Shown in pieces: positions 8,838-17,602 of a stretch of 64,000 nucleotides of DNA (its first letter is position 1; every line of letters starts with the position of its first letter). Position numbers and translations under genes: made by a program. The DNA lies in assembly GCA_019359695.1 (NCBI GenBank), contig JAHHGV010000009.1, forward strand, positions 124,001-188,000. The letters are read 5' to 3'. The DNA is from Brasilonema angustatum HA4187-MV1. Lineage in GTDB: Bacteria > Cyanobacteriota > Cyanobacteriia > Cyanobacteriales > Nostocaceae. Under the pieces are notes generated by a model that saw nothing but the letters and a program-made list of their open reading frames with translations, had not been told where the DNA came from and did no database searches.

Positions 8838-9443
8838 TTAAAACAAATCCAAATCCGTTACTGCACTTAGACTGCTGGAAGATACCAACTTGGTATACTT
8901 TGCCAGCACGCCTGTAGTGTAACGGGGTGGATGCTGTTGCGAATTTGCACGACGATGGGCTAGTTCTTCGTCAGATATATGTAAATGTAGTGAACGAGCA
9001 TGGGCATCAATGGTAATGGTATCGCCTTCTTTAACAAAAGCGATCGCCTCCCCCAACTGCTGCTTCTGGCGGAACGTAACCTACAACCATACTGTAAGTA
9101 CCAATCGCACAAAACAGGAACACGAGCGCGGATAGTCTCAAAGTCGTCGAGCGTAAGTTCGAGGGCAATAGTGTGGGCGATTGCCTACGGCAGAGCTACG
9201 CTTAACGCCAGCAGATGCAACACTGCATTTGTGGAATTACCTAGTGCCATGATGACAGAAATAGCATTTTCTATGGATTTGGGAGTTATAATCTGAACTG
9301 GGTAAGATTTGCTTACGAATAGCTTCTACCAACACGAAGGCACATTTTTCAGTACTTTCGGCTTTCTCTTCATCTTCTGCTCCCATCGTGGAGGAGTAAG
9401 GTAAACTGATCCCCATCGCTTCAATGACACTAGACAAAGTGCT
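8838..9443 (-). pseudogene. ilvD: Remnant of ilvD (dihydroxy-acid dehydratase)
   Basis: Two blocks of IlvD are readable on the minus strand. The upstream block (about 9443-9237) matches the middle of the enzyme ([33 protein letters not shown], and, after a frame change, STNAVLHLL and [18 protein letters not shown]). The downstream block (9056-8838) is the C-terminus ([18 protein letters not shown] through [14 protein letters not shown]). The N-terminal part, roughly the first 190 residues, and about 200 residues between the blocks are missing. A GC-rich hairpin repeat (about 9183-9203) is inserted and introduces a stop codon. Intact IlvD is about 560 residues and acts in branched-chain amino acid synthesis; a functional copy must exist elsewhere. 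The remnant directly follows the nuclease gene on the same strand. Confidence 0.88.
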
Positions 9444-9445
9444 GA

Positions 9446-10996
9446 TTACGAACCATTGTTTTTTTGAAAAAAGTTTACCAGCCAGTCTTTCACGCTGCGG
9501 GTTGCGCGGCAGTCGTCTTCGTTGTAACGTTGGATAATTTCAAGTAAGGAGCGATCGCCTGTCTCTAACCACTCGTCATACCAGTAAATACACTTCATAC
9601 CGCTGGCTTCTGGATCACGCCACTCAAACCCCAACCATCGAGCGATCGCTTTTAAAGCATAACTTTCTATAGGCAATGCCACGTTTTGCGTTAAGATTTT
9701 GTAGACATCCACAAACCGATTCAGTACGGGCAATACATAACTCTGTGGAGTCTGGTAAAGCTTTGCGAGTCGTTTGACTGTATCTAGTTCATAAACACAA
9801 AAATGATAAATTGGTGCATCTGGATATTGCCAAACCAAATTCATAAATTGCTGCCAAACAAATTCTTCTTCTTCTGGGCTTTCTGCTAAAAAGGAATAAA
9901 ATTGTTCTGTTTTGGCTTGCCTATCAACAACCAAAACTCCTAACAAAAAATCTAAATTCAAATCTGGTTGCGCCTCAATATCAAAAAACATTTCTACAGG
10001 CGCTGTAGATAAGGTGTCATTCCTCAGGGAAAGCAACTGTGTAGTTTCTCTATGAACTTCTATAGTTCTGTCGAGGTAAACAGAAGTGTCAACCGTACAA
10101 GAATTTAAGACATATCGTTGCTTGGGTGGCAAATTCGGTATGATGAACGGACGGTTTTCCAGGATAGATTTTGCTTGTAGTATCAGCTTGGGTGCGACTG
10201 CGCTGTCGAAACCTGGCAAGTTTTCTAATTGAGTCGGATAAGTTTTTGCCAAAGATTCTACTGTTGTGATCTCCAAAGCTTGCAGTTGTGTGTAGCGAAC
10301 AGGTGTCACTCCTGGTAACAAAGAAAGGTGTTTCTGAGATTGGGCAACAGTATAACAATAATCGTACCAAGGACAAAGATTGCACCGTTGACGAGAGATA
10401 AAGACTTCAGGCGCTTCCTCTGTTTCTAGAGTTTGAATATACTCCTCAAGAAAACGATGCATTTGTGGCATCCATTTGAGTAGATCCACCGAATAACCCG
10501 CCTCTCTACCACGCAGCATCAGCCAAGCTATTTCCAACTCACTTTGTTGCACCATTGCCAACACATACGCGTGAAATGCTGCTACAACCTGATACTCCTG
10601 TTTAGGACGCTTACCCAGTTCAATATTGACTGGAACATACATCCAATCTCCAAAGCGGGACTCTCCTCTATGTTTGACAAGAATATCTGGACGGCTTAGT
10701 AGTGTATGTGTATGAGAATAACCATGCACCAGCACTCCTTGATAAATGGACTCAGCCCCTTGTTCCATTAATTCTAAGGTTGCTGTCACTCCTGTTTTCC
10801 AGTCTCCGTGTCGATAGACTGGTCGCTGATACGTAAACTGTGTCAAAATACTCCTGTGATGAGCAATCCTGTCCTGGTAAAGTTTCAACAGTAACTCACT
10901 CTCAGGTTCTCGCCGACTTTTATCCCCGTGAATGTCTAAAAAAGGTCGGCGCTTACAACGTTGGTATTGCAGCAGCAGTTCAGCATTGATTAACAT
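9446..10996 (-). CDS. TM0106 family RecB-like putative nuclease
   Basis: The start is placed at ATG 10996 because the family begins with ML..AELLL.YQRC; an upstream frame extension of 26 codons has no family features. The 516-residue protein has an N-terminal PD-(D/E)XK nuclease domain with RPDILV and IELGKRPK as likely metal and catalytic residues. Four cysteines (C14 and the [10 protein letters not shown] cluster at 205, 208 and 214) match the iron-sulfur arrangement of Cas4/AddB-type nucleases. A helix-hairpin-helix-like region ([16 protein letters not shown]) follows, and the C-terminus is an RNase H-like exonuclease domain ([13 protein letters not shown] with acidic metal ligands, ending in [10 protein letters not shown]). 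It is probably a DNA or RNA processing enzyme; the substrate is not established. Confidence 0.85.
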   Translation of the reverse strand: MLINAELLLQYQRCKRRPFLDIHGDKSRREPESELLLKLYQDRIAHHRSILTQFTYQRPVYRHGDWKTGVTATLELMEQGAESIYQGVLVHGYSHTHTLLSRPDILVKHRGESRFGDWMYVPVNIELGKRPKQEYQVVAAFHAYVLAMVQQSELEIAWLMLRGREAGYSVDLLKWMPQMHRFLEEYIQTLETEEAPEVFISRQRCNLCPWYDYCYTVAQSQKHLSLLPGVTPVRYTQLQALEITTVESLAKTYPTQLENLPGFDSAVAPKLILQAKSILENRPFIIPNLPPKQRYVLNSCTVDTSVYLDRTIEVHRETTQLLSLRNDTLSTAPVEMFFDIEAQPDLNLDFLLGVLVVDRQAKTEQFYSFLAESPEEEEFVWQQFMNLVWQYPDAPIYHFCVYELDTVKRLAKLYQTPQSYVLPVLNRFVDVYKILTQNVALPIESYALKAIARWLGFEWRDPEASGMKCIYWYDEWLETGDRSLLEIIQRYNEDDCRATRSVKDWLVNFFQKNNGS

Positions 10997-11252
10997 TCTT
11001 TTAAGGTAACAAGAATTATTACTTTCTGGTAGTGAGCCGATAACTAAAGTTGAAGTTATTGTCAACAGATACATTTCACTCAGAAAAATCAGGGACTACC
11101 TGAAAATTTCTGAGTTTGGCACAATCACCAAATCAGGCTATTACAGACACGTACTTGACAAAGTATGCCTTACGGACACGCACTTGACAAAAAGAATTTG
11201 AAATTTTTGTATAAAAATAATTAATATATCATGACTAAGTAATTAATCACTG

Positions 11253-12452
11253 ATGACTAGTATTTCTGCATCACCAACCACGCTGCTTCAGCATCGAGAG
11301 CTCTTTCCAGGTTTAGCAAATAAAGCATATTTTAACTACGGCGGTCAAGGACCAATGCCACAAACGGCTTTGGATGCGATATCTGACGCGCAAGCTTATA
11401 TCCAACAAATAGGTCCTTTTGGGACTGAAGTGAACAGTTGGATCATACAGGAGACAAAAGCTGTAAGAAATGCGATCGCCTCTGAGTTAAGTGTCCCAGC
11501 CGAAACAATCACCCTGACTGAGGATGTCACCGTCGGCTGTAATATTGCTATGTGGGGTCTTGAATGGCAAGCTGGCGACCATATCCTGCTTAGCGACTGC
11601 GAACACCCTGGTATTATCGCGACAGCTCAGGAAATCGGGCGGAGGTTCGGTGTTGAACTCACCACCTGTCCCCTAATGGCAACTTTAAATGAAGGCGATC
11701 CCGTTGAAGTGATTGCCCAACACTTACGTCCCAAGACTCGTCTTGTGATATTGAGTCACGTTCTTTGGAACACTGGTCAAGTTTTGCCTATTGACAAGAT
11801 AGCTGAGTTATGCATAAGTAAATCAGTCAAACTTCTGATAGATGCGGCTCAATCTGCAGGCTTACTACCATTAAATCTCACTGAATTGAAAGCGGATTTT
11901 TACGCCTTTACGGGTCATAAATGGCTGTGTGGTCCTGGTGGTACGGGAGGTTTGTATGTGCGACCAGAAGCCCGAGACAGTTTAAAACCTACGTTTATCG
12001 GTTGGCGCAGCGTTATTTTAGACAGTAAAGGAAAGCCTATCGATTGGCAAAGCGATGGGAAATGCTATGAAGTAGCGACATCCAACTATCCACTTTACAC
12101 GGCGCTAAGGGAGGCGATCGCAACTCATCAGCAGTGGGGAACACCAGAGGAACGTTATCAGCAAATTTGCCGCAATAGTGAGTACCTGTGGCGACAATTA
12201 CAAGTTTTACCCGATATCAAATGTTTGCGAACTTCTCCACCAGAAAGCGGTTTAGTCTCGTTTCTACTGACAAATCAAACACCATTAGCTAGCCGCCAAC
12301 TCGTGATGTTTTTAGAGTCACAAAAGTTATTAACCAGAACAATAGCCGATCCTGACTGCGTACGTGCTTGTGTTCACTATTTAACTCTAGAATCAGAAAT
12401 CGACGAACTGGTGGAAGGAATTCAACAATTTGTTGAAGAAGGCAAAAGGTAA
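11253..12452 (+). CDS. Class V aminotransferase-fold PLP enzyme (cysteine desulfurase-like)
   Basis: The 399-residue protein has the fold-type I PLP signature of class V aminotransferases: the cofactor-binding Asp197 in LLIDAAQSAG and the Schiff-base Lys223 in FTGHKWLCGPGGTGGLYV. An early motif YFNYGGQGPMP is typical of isopenicillin-N epimerase/cysteine desulfurase-like proteins of the CsdA type. There is no conserved cysteine in the C-terminal desulfurase loop that I can identify with confidence, so desulfurase activity is not assured. The enzyme is cytoplasmic. It is monocistronic, flanked by convergent and divergent genes. Confidence 0.82.
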   Translation: MTSISASPTTLLQHRELFPGLANKAYFNYGGQGPMPQTALDAISDAQAYIQQIGPFGTEVNSWIIQETKAVRNAIASELSVPAETITLTEDVTVGCNIAMWGLEWQAGDHILLSDCEHPGIIATAQEIGRRFGVELTTCPLMATLNEGDPVEVIAQHLRPKTRLVILSHVLWNTGQVLPIDKIAELCISKSVKLLIDAAQSAGLLPLNLTELKADFYAFTGHKWLCGPGGTGGLYVRPEARDSLKPTFIGWRSVILDSKGKPIDWQSDGKCYEVATSNYPLYTALREAIATHQQWGTPEERYQQICRNSEYLWRQLQVLPDIKCLRTSPPESGLVSFLLTNQTPLASRQLVMFLESQKLLTRTIADPDCVRACVHYLTLESEIDELVEGIQQFVEEGKR

Positions 12453-12474
12453 TATTCAAATGCTTTAGATGAAC

Positions 12475-13833
12475 TTAAAGTGGCATCGGGCTGATCTTCA
12501 TCGTGTAGGCTGGTGATTTTTCCATTGAAGACATATCCGGCAGTGTGACAACTAAATTCTCGCCGTTCTGCTGCCACTCAAGTTCACTTTCGGCCCCTAG
12601 CATCGTAATCGTCGCATTTTCCGGCACAGTTAATCCTTGGATAGTAATCGTTTTGCCGCTCGGCGTATCGAGTAAAACAGCGTATAAGTTGCCTTTGTTT
12701 GTTGTATAGCGCACTGAGATGTTTTCGGAACTCATGCCTTCTGAGCGTATCCAGTTCCGTGAACCGAAAATTGCCTCGCCGTTCACCGAAAGCCACTTGC
12801 CCAAGCCAAGCAGGCGTTCTAGCTGCGGCTTGGAAATTTCACCATTGGCATCTGGACCGATGTTGAGCAGCAAATTGCCATTCTTACTGACAATGTCAAC
12901 AAACGAGTTAACCAGTTCGTCAACCGAGATCATGTTAGAGTTAGTGTCGTTCTGGTTGTAACCAAACGAGTAACCCAGACCACGCGTACTTTCCCACTTG
13001 CGAGGGTTAATATCTTTGAGTTTGGCGTATTCTGGTGTAGAGAAGTCGAAATGCAAGCCCAACTGCCCACCCAAATCAAAGCGGTCGTTGACGACACCAA
13101 GAGGCACCTTATTGTAGAAGTAAGCGATAATCTCGCTTGCATTGCCAGCAACTGGATAGCCAATGTCATTCCATAAAATTGATGGCTGATAGCGATCGAT
13201 GAGTTCGCGCCAGTGAGTGTTAGCGTATTTAGCGTAAGCCGGATCTTGGATGACTGCTTTGCCTAGTGTCTCAAAATCTGTCACAGTCGTATCTTGATTA
13301 GACCAGTCAATGCCACCAGAGTAGTACACACCCATGCGCATACCTTCTTTACGCACGGCTTGTGTGAGTTCGCCCACGATGTCACGCGCCGCCACACGTT
13401 CTGGCTTGTTAACGGTTTTGCTGGGCCATAACAAAAAACCATCATGATGCTTGGTCGTCAGCACGACGTACTTTGCACCTACTTTAGAGAACAGTTTGGC
13501 CCATTGTGATGGGTTCCACTTCGTAATAGCTGTGTTAAATGTTGGGATAAAGTCGTCATAAGTGAAGTCCTTGCCGTAGGTTGCACGGTGATCATTATAA
13601 GTGTTGCTACCCTCAAGCTTCATGGAGTTGTAGTACCATTCAGCGTAGGGGTTATGCTTGAACCAATATTCCCAGCCACGTTCTGCAATCACCTGATTCA
13701 GTTCACCAGTCAGTGGTGCCCAAGCGGGTACGGAGTACACGCCCCAGTGAATAAAAATGCCGAGTTTGGCATCGTTGAACCAGTCCGGCACTTTGTGCTG
13801 TGAAAGCGACTCAGTCGTTGGCTGATAAGTCAT
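12475..13833 (-). CDS. Alpha-L-fucosidase, glycoside hydrolase family 29, without in-frame signal peptide
   Basis: The catalytic domain starts at VPDWFNDAKLGIFIHWGVYS, the hallmark of GH29. Further GH29 segments include YVVLTTKHHDGFLLW, which holds the substrate-binding His-His, and GVYYSGGIDW, with SILWNDIGYP carrying the aspartate expected to be the nucleophile. The C-terminus is a small beta domain (YAVLLDTPSGKTITIQGL). The family hydrolyses terminal alpha-fucosyl residues, usually outside the cytoplasm. Here the open frame begins at ATG 13833 (or TTG 13845), but a complete signal peptide with its own ribosome site lies just upstream in another frame (see 13811-13921). The enzyme as encoded would therefore be cytoplasmic or not made. 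Confidence 0.88.
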   Translation of the reverse strand: MTYQPTTESLSQHKVPDWFNDAKLGIFIHWGVYSVPAWAPLTGELNQVIAERGWEYWFKHNPYAEWYYNSMKLEGSNTYNDHRATYGKDFTYDDFIPTFNTAITKWNPSQWAKLFSKVGAKYVVLTTKHHDGFLLWPSKTVNKPERVAARDIVGELTQAVRKEGMRMGVYYSGGIDWSNQDTTVTDFETLGKAVIQDPAYAKYANTHWRELIDRYQPSILWNDIGYPVAGNASEIIAYFYNKVPLGVVNDRFDLGGQLGLHFDFSTPEYAKLKDINPRKWESTRGLGYSFGYNQNDTNSNMISVDELVNSFVDIVSKNGNLLLNIGPDANGEISKPQLERLLGLGKWLSVNGEAIFGSRNWIRSEGMSSENISVRYTTNKGNLYAVLLDTPSGKTITIQGLTVPENATITMLGAESELEWQQNGENLVVTLPDMSSMEKSPAYTMKISPMPL

Positions 13834-13921
13834 GTTGTGCTCCAACGATCGAGGTAGTCAAGTTCAAAATGGTGGTTAGCACCAGTGTAACTAGCAGCAG
13901 ACTTACAAAATACTTAAACAT
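13811..13921 (-). pseudogene. Out-of-frame signal peptide of the fucosidase gene
   Basis: A 36-codon frame starts at ATG 13921, preceded by GGAG 7 bases upstream. It encodes a textbook signal peptide: MFKYF, then a hydrophobic core (VSLLLVTLVLTTI) and a cleavage region ending SIVGAQ. It overlaps the fucosidase start and stops at TGA. The fucosidase frame is shifted by +1 relative to this one. One base too many (or two too few) at the junction splits what was probably a single secreted GH29 protein. Confidence 0.75.
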
Positions 13922-14090
13922 AACAATGCTCCGTGACGTTCTTCTACACTGACCCCTAGCGACACAATCCGGGATCGCCAATAATATTATGTCCGGTTGA
14001 TCAGTCTTGAGGTTAAGTTTGGGTTTACAGCATTAGGCTAAAAAAATTGTGTAAGCTATTTCTAAAACACAAGCAAGACACACTGAAAAA

Positions 14091-14648
14091 ATGCAAACAT
14101 TAGAAACCTGCAAGTTGATTCTTAAAACTGGTCAAACGACAACCGAAAAAGCTTTAGAGCTATTTGACGCTCTCGAACCTATTAATTTAGCTTTTATGCT
14201 CGGTCGTTGGCAAGGATCTGGGCTTCATACCAATCACCCTATGGATGGCTTATTAGAAAAATTTAATTGGTATGGAAAAGAATTTGTTGATCCTGAGAAT
14301 GTTCACCCTTTGTTATTTTTAGATAGCCAGGGAAAAGTTATAAAAGTTGCGCCCAATTACATGGGACTAACGAACTGGGTTTTGAAGTTTCCAATCCTCA
14401 AAAATGATTTTGTGAAACCTTTGGTGATTCTAACTAATTCCTTACTGAAAACACAGAAAAGTCAAGCTAGACTCCGCATGATGGAATATCGAGGAAAAGT
14501 CAGCGCCACGATGATTTATGATCATTTTCCAGTTAATGACTCTTTTCGGAAAGTAGATGACAATACGCTGTTAGGAATTATGGACTTGAAAAATTCACCC
14601 CAACCTTTCTTTTTTATTCTTCGGCGATCGCTCAGTACCGGTCAATAA
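14091..14648 (+). CDS. GXWXG / DUF4334 domain protein
   Basis: The 185-residue protein has two known domains. The N-terminal GXWXG domain is seen as FMLGRWQGSGL with the conserved Gly and Trp, followed by WYGKEFVDPENVHPLLF. The C-terminal DUF4334 domain is seen as LRMMEYRGKVSATMIYDHFP and the end PQPFFFILRR. Proteins with this pair of domains are lipocalin-like in size and of unknown function. No signal peptide or membrane helix is present. The gene ends convergently with the peptide-export ABC transporter gene on the opposite strand and is probably not part of that locus. Confidence 0.85.
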   Translation: MQTLETCKLILKTGQTTTEKALELFDALEPINLAFMLGRWQGSGLHTNHPMDGLLEKFNWYGKEFVDPENVHPLLFLDSQGKVIKVAPNYMGLTNWVLKFPILKNDFVKPLVILTNSLLKTQKSQARLRMMEYRGKVSATMIYDHFPVNDSFRKVDDNTLLGIMDLKNSPQPFFFILRRSLSTGQ

Positions 14649-14772
14649 TGTTGTCAGCTTCTCGCCTAACCAACAGCGGCATGAGCAAACCAGCAGCGCG
14701 TGTTACCATCGAATCGGCAATCATCACCGCATCGAAAGGACAACTGGAAACAAAGCACAAAGCCTTCTTCAT
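14632..14772 (-). CDS. Possible 46-residue ORF coupled to the ABC exporter
   Basis: This frame starts within the stop codon of the exporter gene (ATGA overlap), an arrangement typical of translational coupling. It encodes 46 residues including SCPFDAVMIADSMVTRAAGL and ends 17 bp inside the convergent DUF4334 gene. The composition is protein-like, but I recognise no family. It may be a remnant of a longer downstream gene of the export locus. It could also be a chance frame. Confidence 0.28.
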   Translation of the reverse strand: MKKALCFVSSCPFDAVMIADSMVTRAAGLLMPLLVRREADNIIDRY

Positions 14773-17567
14773 TCCATTTGTCTAGCGACCAGTTGAGAAA
14801 ACAACCCCTCTTGTTCGGCTAATTCCTCAAATGTACCCACCTGTACAACGCGCCCTGCTTCCATCACATAAATTCGGTCAGCATTGCGAATCGTGCTGAG
14901 GCGGTGAGCAATCACTATCCGAGTTGCATTCAACTTATCTAAACTTTCAGTTACGATCGCTTGTGTGCGGTTATCCAAAGAACTGGTCGCTTCATCCATT
15001 AAAATAATTTTCGGCTTATTGACAAGTGCTCTAGCTATCAATAATCGCTGGCGTTGTCCTCCGGAGAGATTGGTACCACCTTCACTAATAACTGTGTGCA
15101 TCCCCATCGGCATTTGCTCAATATCACCAGCAAACCCCGCCATCCGCGCGGCTTCCCAAGCTTCAGTGCGCGATATCAACGCAGAGGCAGATATGTTCTC
15201 AAAAATTGAGCCAGATCCAATTCGACCATTTTGCAGCACTACCCCGAACTGCCTTCGCACCGCTACTAGATCTAATTCTGCCAAATCAAAACCATCGTAG
15301 TACACTTTTCCTGAGAGTGGAGTTTCAAACCCCAACAACAACCTCAATATTGTTGACTTTCCACTTCCTGATGGTCCCACAATCGCGACAAATTCCCCTG
15401 GTTGTGCGTAAACACTGACATCATCAAGAATTGGCGAACCATCGTCACGATAACGAAAGCTAATATGATCTAAAAGGACACGACCCGTCAAGCGTCCTGG
15501 ATCAACCTTGTTAGAATCGTATTCCATCTCCTGCTGCAAAATCGGTTTTGCCCGCTCCCACAGTGGTACAATCGCCAAAATAGTAATCAGAGTATTGCTG
15601 AGGTTGCTGACTCCCCCGATAAAAATTCCCAACGCGGAATTAAACGCCAAAAATGTTCCTGTTGTGAACCCGCCGCTACCACTGGCTTGAGCCTTTTGCA
15701 GAAACACCACCGCCAACCCAAACAACAGTGCCGAAGTAAGCAAAGATAGTATTTCGTTCAACACAGAAACACTGTCTTTAATTTGTTGCGATGTTGCTGT
15801 CAGTCTCGTTCTTTGGCTGTACTGATTTGCCCAAGCTGCAAACGCTCGTTCTTCTGCCTGCGCTACCCGCAACTTGGCGACTCCATTTATAAGTTGTACT
15901 GTTAGCCCACTAATTTCACCATCCAATTCTTGCAGCCGTCGCGAAAAGCGAACTAATAGCAAGCCAGAGACAGCAGTGATTGCAGCTGTTAGCAAAGCTA
16001 CGCCCACCCCAACTAAGGCGAGTTGCCAACTGTAAACAAACATTAGCACTGAGTTGAGTAAAGCAAACAGTCCGCTTAACAGGGTGCGTTGCGTTGCTCC
16101 CGATAGTAGCCGACGAATTTGGTTTACTGATAAAGTCCGGTTTAGTAAGTCGCCAGAGGAATAAGAGCGGAAAAATGCTGGACTTAATCTCAGGAGTCGA
16201 TCCCAAATCGCAGGCTGCAAACTACTATCAGCAGCATTTTCCACTCGCAATGAAATAATCCCTTGAGACAAGCCAAAAGCTGATCTTCCAAAGGCGATCG
16301 CAAACAGTGCCAGTCCTATTTGCGATAATAAACTCTGATCGCTATCTGGAATTGCATTATCCACCAAAAGCGCTGTTGCTTGCGGCACAACCATCCCTAA
16401 CAAACTACCAATTATCCCAGTTACCAGAATTAAAATGATGTCTTTTTCATAACCCTTAATGCCAAACTGAAACAACGCAAGTGCATTATTGATAACTTTG
16501 GGTAACGGTCGGTAAAACTGGTATGCTTGCGGTGCGAGGGTTGCCGCTACTGCTTGATTGACAAACGTGCGAGTTTGTGCAACCGGATCAAAGAAAATAT
16601 AATGTTTACCTGCTGGTAACAAAGCGATCGGACGCTTTTCCTCTTGGGTATAAGCTAAAAGTGGACCATACTCACTCAGCCACCAGTCAGACTCTAACAC
16701 CACGCGACGAGTCCGAATTTGGGAAGAGCGAGCAATAGCCTCCACTGGATCTTTGACTCGGCTGATGTCCTCAGACTGCGCCGGAGGATTTATCGTTATC
16801 CCCATTGCTCGTCCTACAGCACCCGCCGCCACCAGCAGCGGTGTTCCTTGAAAAGATACAGCTTCTTGCTCTGGTTGCAACACAGAAGCTAACTTAGAGA
16901 GTGCGGAATTGACAACCTGACGGTTGAGTTGCTCTCGTTGTTGAAATTGGCGAAACGCTGTCTGTGTTTCCTGCTGTTGCAACGAATTTAAATAGTTGAA
17001 GAATTCAGAATGTAACTCAGCCAAAAAGCTTGGCAGTGAAGCGGCATTTTCTGGTTTTATTAAGGATAAATAATGAGAAAAATTTCCTGCTGAGGGTTCG
17101 GTGCTGAATATTTCACTTAAGTGGTTTATCCAACCCTGTAAAAGCTCGATATGCGTAGCGTCAAGCCAAGGGCTTATTATCGCTCCTGTTTCACCCGCTA
17201 CTGCACCTGATGCTACCAAATCTGCGATGGAAATTTGGGATAATTCTGTTGCTTCAATTGCTATTGCTACTAAACTCAAGGATTCACCGATTTTGGTTGC
17301 GGCACCAAACAACGCTTCGCCTGCACTTACACTGAATAAATAACGGCGATGTTCGTTTGTAGCCGCCTCAGAAAGCCCAGAAGCCAAAGGCATCTCATCG
17401 GAGACTTTTGTGGCAAATAATGACACTTGCCCACTTTTAACGACCCAAACTTTTTCTGGGTCATCTAGCAGTAATCGTTCATTTCCTTTCAGGGAGACTC
17501 TCAAAATAGGATAAATCGTTATTAAGCGGTATAAAACAGATTGTTGACTGAGTGAGGAGTGGTGCAA
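14769..17567 (-). CDS. NHLP/NHLM-type peptide export ABC transporter, permease/ATPase without peptidase (ABC2)
   Basis: The 932-residue protein matches the second ABC subunit of NHLM bacteriocin export systems (TIGR03797 type). The N-terminus has the family segment GNERLLLDDPEKVWVVKSGQ (residues about 28-47), followed by a cyclic-nucleotide-binding-like region, a six-helix exporter domain at about 370-680, and an ATPase domain with Walker A GPSGSGKST, signature LSGGQRQR and Walker B IILMDEATS. It lacks a C39 peptidase domain, as expected for this subunit; the peptidase partner is at 28583-30910, about 11 kb away instead of adjacent. The TTG start lies only 35 bp from the tnpB stop and has no ribosome site, so the native 5' end may have been replaced by the IS607-type insertion. 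Confidence 0.9.
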   Translation of the reverse strand: MHHSSLSQQSVLYRLITIYPILRVSLKGNERLLLDDPEKVWVVKSGQVSLFATKVSDEMPLASGLSEAATNEHRRYLFSVSAGEALFGAATKIGESLSLVAIAIEATELSQISIADLVASGAVAGETGAIISPWLDATHIELLQGWINHLSEIFSTEPSAGNFSHYLSLIKPENAASLPSFLAELHSEFFNYLNSLQQQETQTAFRQFQQREQLNRQVVNSALSKLASVLQPEQEAVSFQGTPLLVAAGAVGRAMGITINPPAQSEDISRVKDPVEAIARSSQIRTRRVVLESDWWLSEYGPLLAYTQEEKRPIALLPAGKHYIFFDPVAQTRTFVNQAVAATLAPQAYQFYRPLPKVINNALALFQFGIKGYEKDIILILVTGIIGSLLGMVVPQATALLVDNAIPDSDQSLLSQIGLALFAIAFGRSAFGLSQGIISLRVENAADSSLQPAIWDRLLRLSPAFFRSYSSGDLLNRTLSVNQIRRLLSGATQRTLLSGLFALLNSVLMFVYSWQLALVGVGVALLTAAITAVSGLLLVRFSRRLQELDGEISGLTVQLINGVAKLRVAQAEERAFAAWANQYSQRTRLTATSQQIKDSVSVLNEILSLLTSALLFGLAVVFLQKAQASGSGGFTTGTFLAFNSALGIFIGGVSNLSNTLITILAIVPLWERAKPILQQEMEYDSNKVDPGRLTGRVLLDHISFRYRDDGSPILDDVSVYAQPGEFVAIVGPSGSGKSTILRLLLGFETPLSGKVYYDGFDLAELDLVAVRRQFGVVLQNGRIGSGSIFENISASALISRTEAWEAARMAGFAGDIEQMPMGMHTVISEGGTNLSGGQRQRLLIARALVNKPKIILMDEATSSLDNRTQAIVTESLDKLNATRIVIAHRLSTIRNADRIYVMEAGRVVQVGTFEELAEQEGLFSQLVARQME

Positions 17568-17602
17568 CGGCTAAGGATTTCGCCTTCCACCCGCGCCAGT
17601 TG
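17560..17602 (-). ncRNA. Possible 3' end of an omega-RNA / right end of the IS607-type element
   Basis: Directly after the tnpB stop the minus strand can fold as nested hairpins: AAGG-CGAAAT-CCTT inside GGGTG...CACC. TnpB guide RNAs end at the transposon right end, and this short structured segment sits where that end should be, just before the exporter coding sequence. This is inference from position and folding potential only. Confidence 0.28.
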
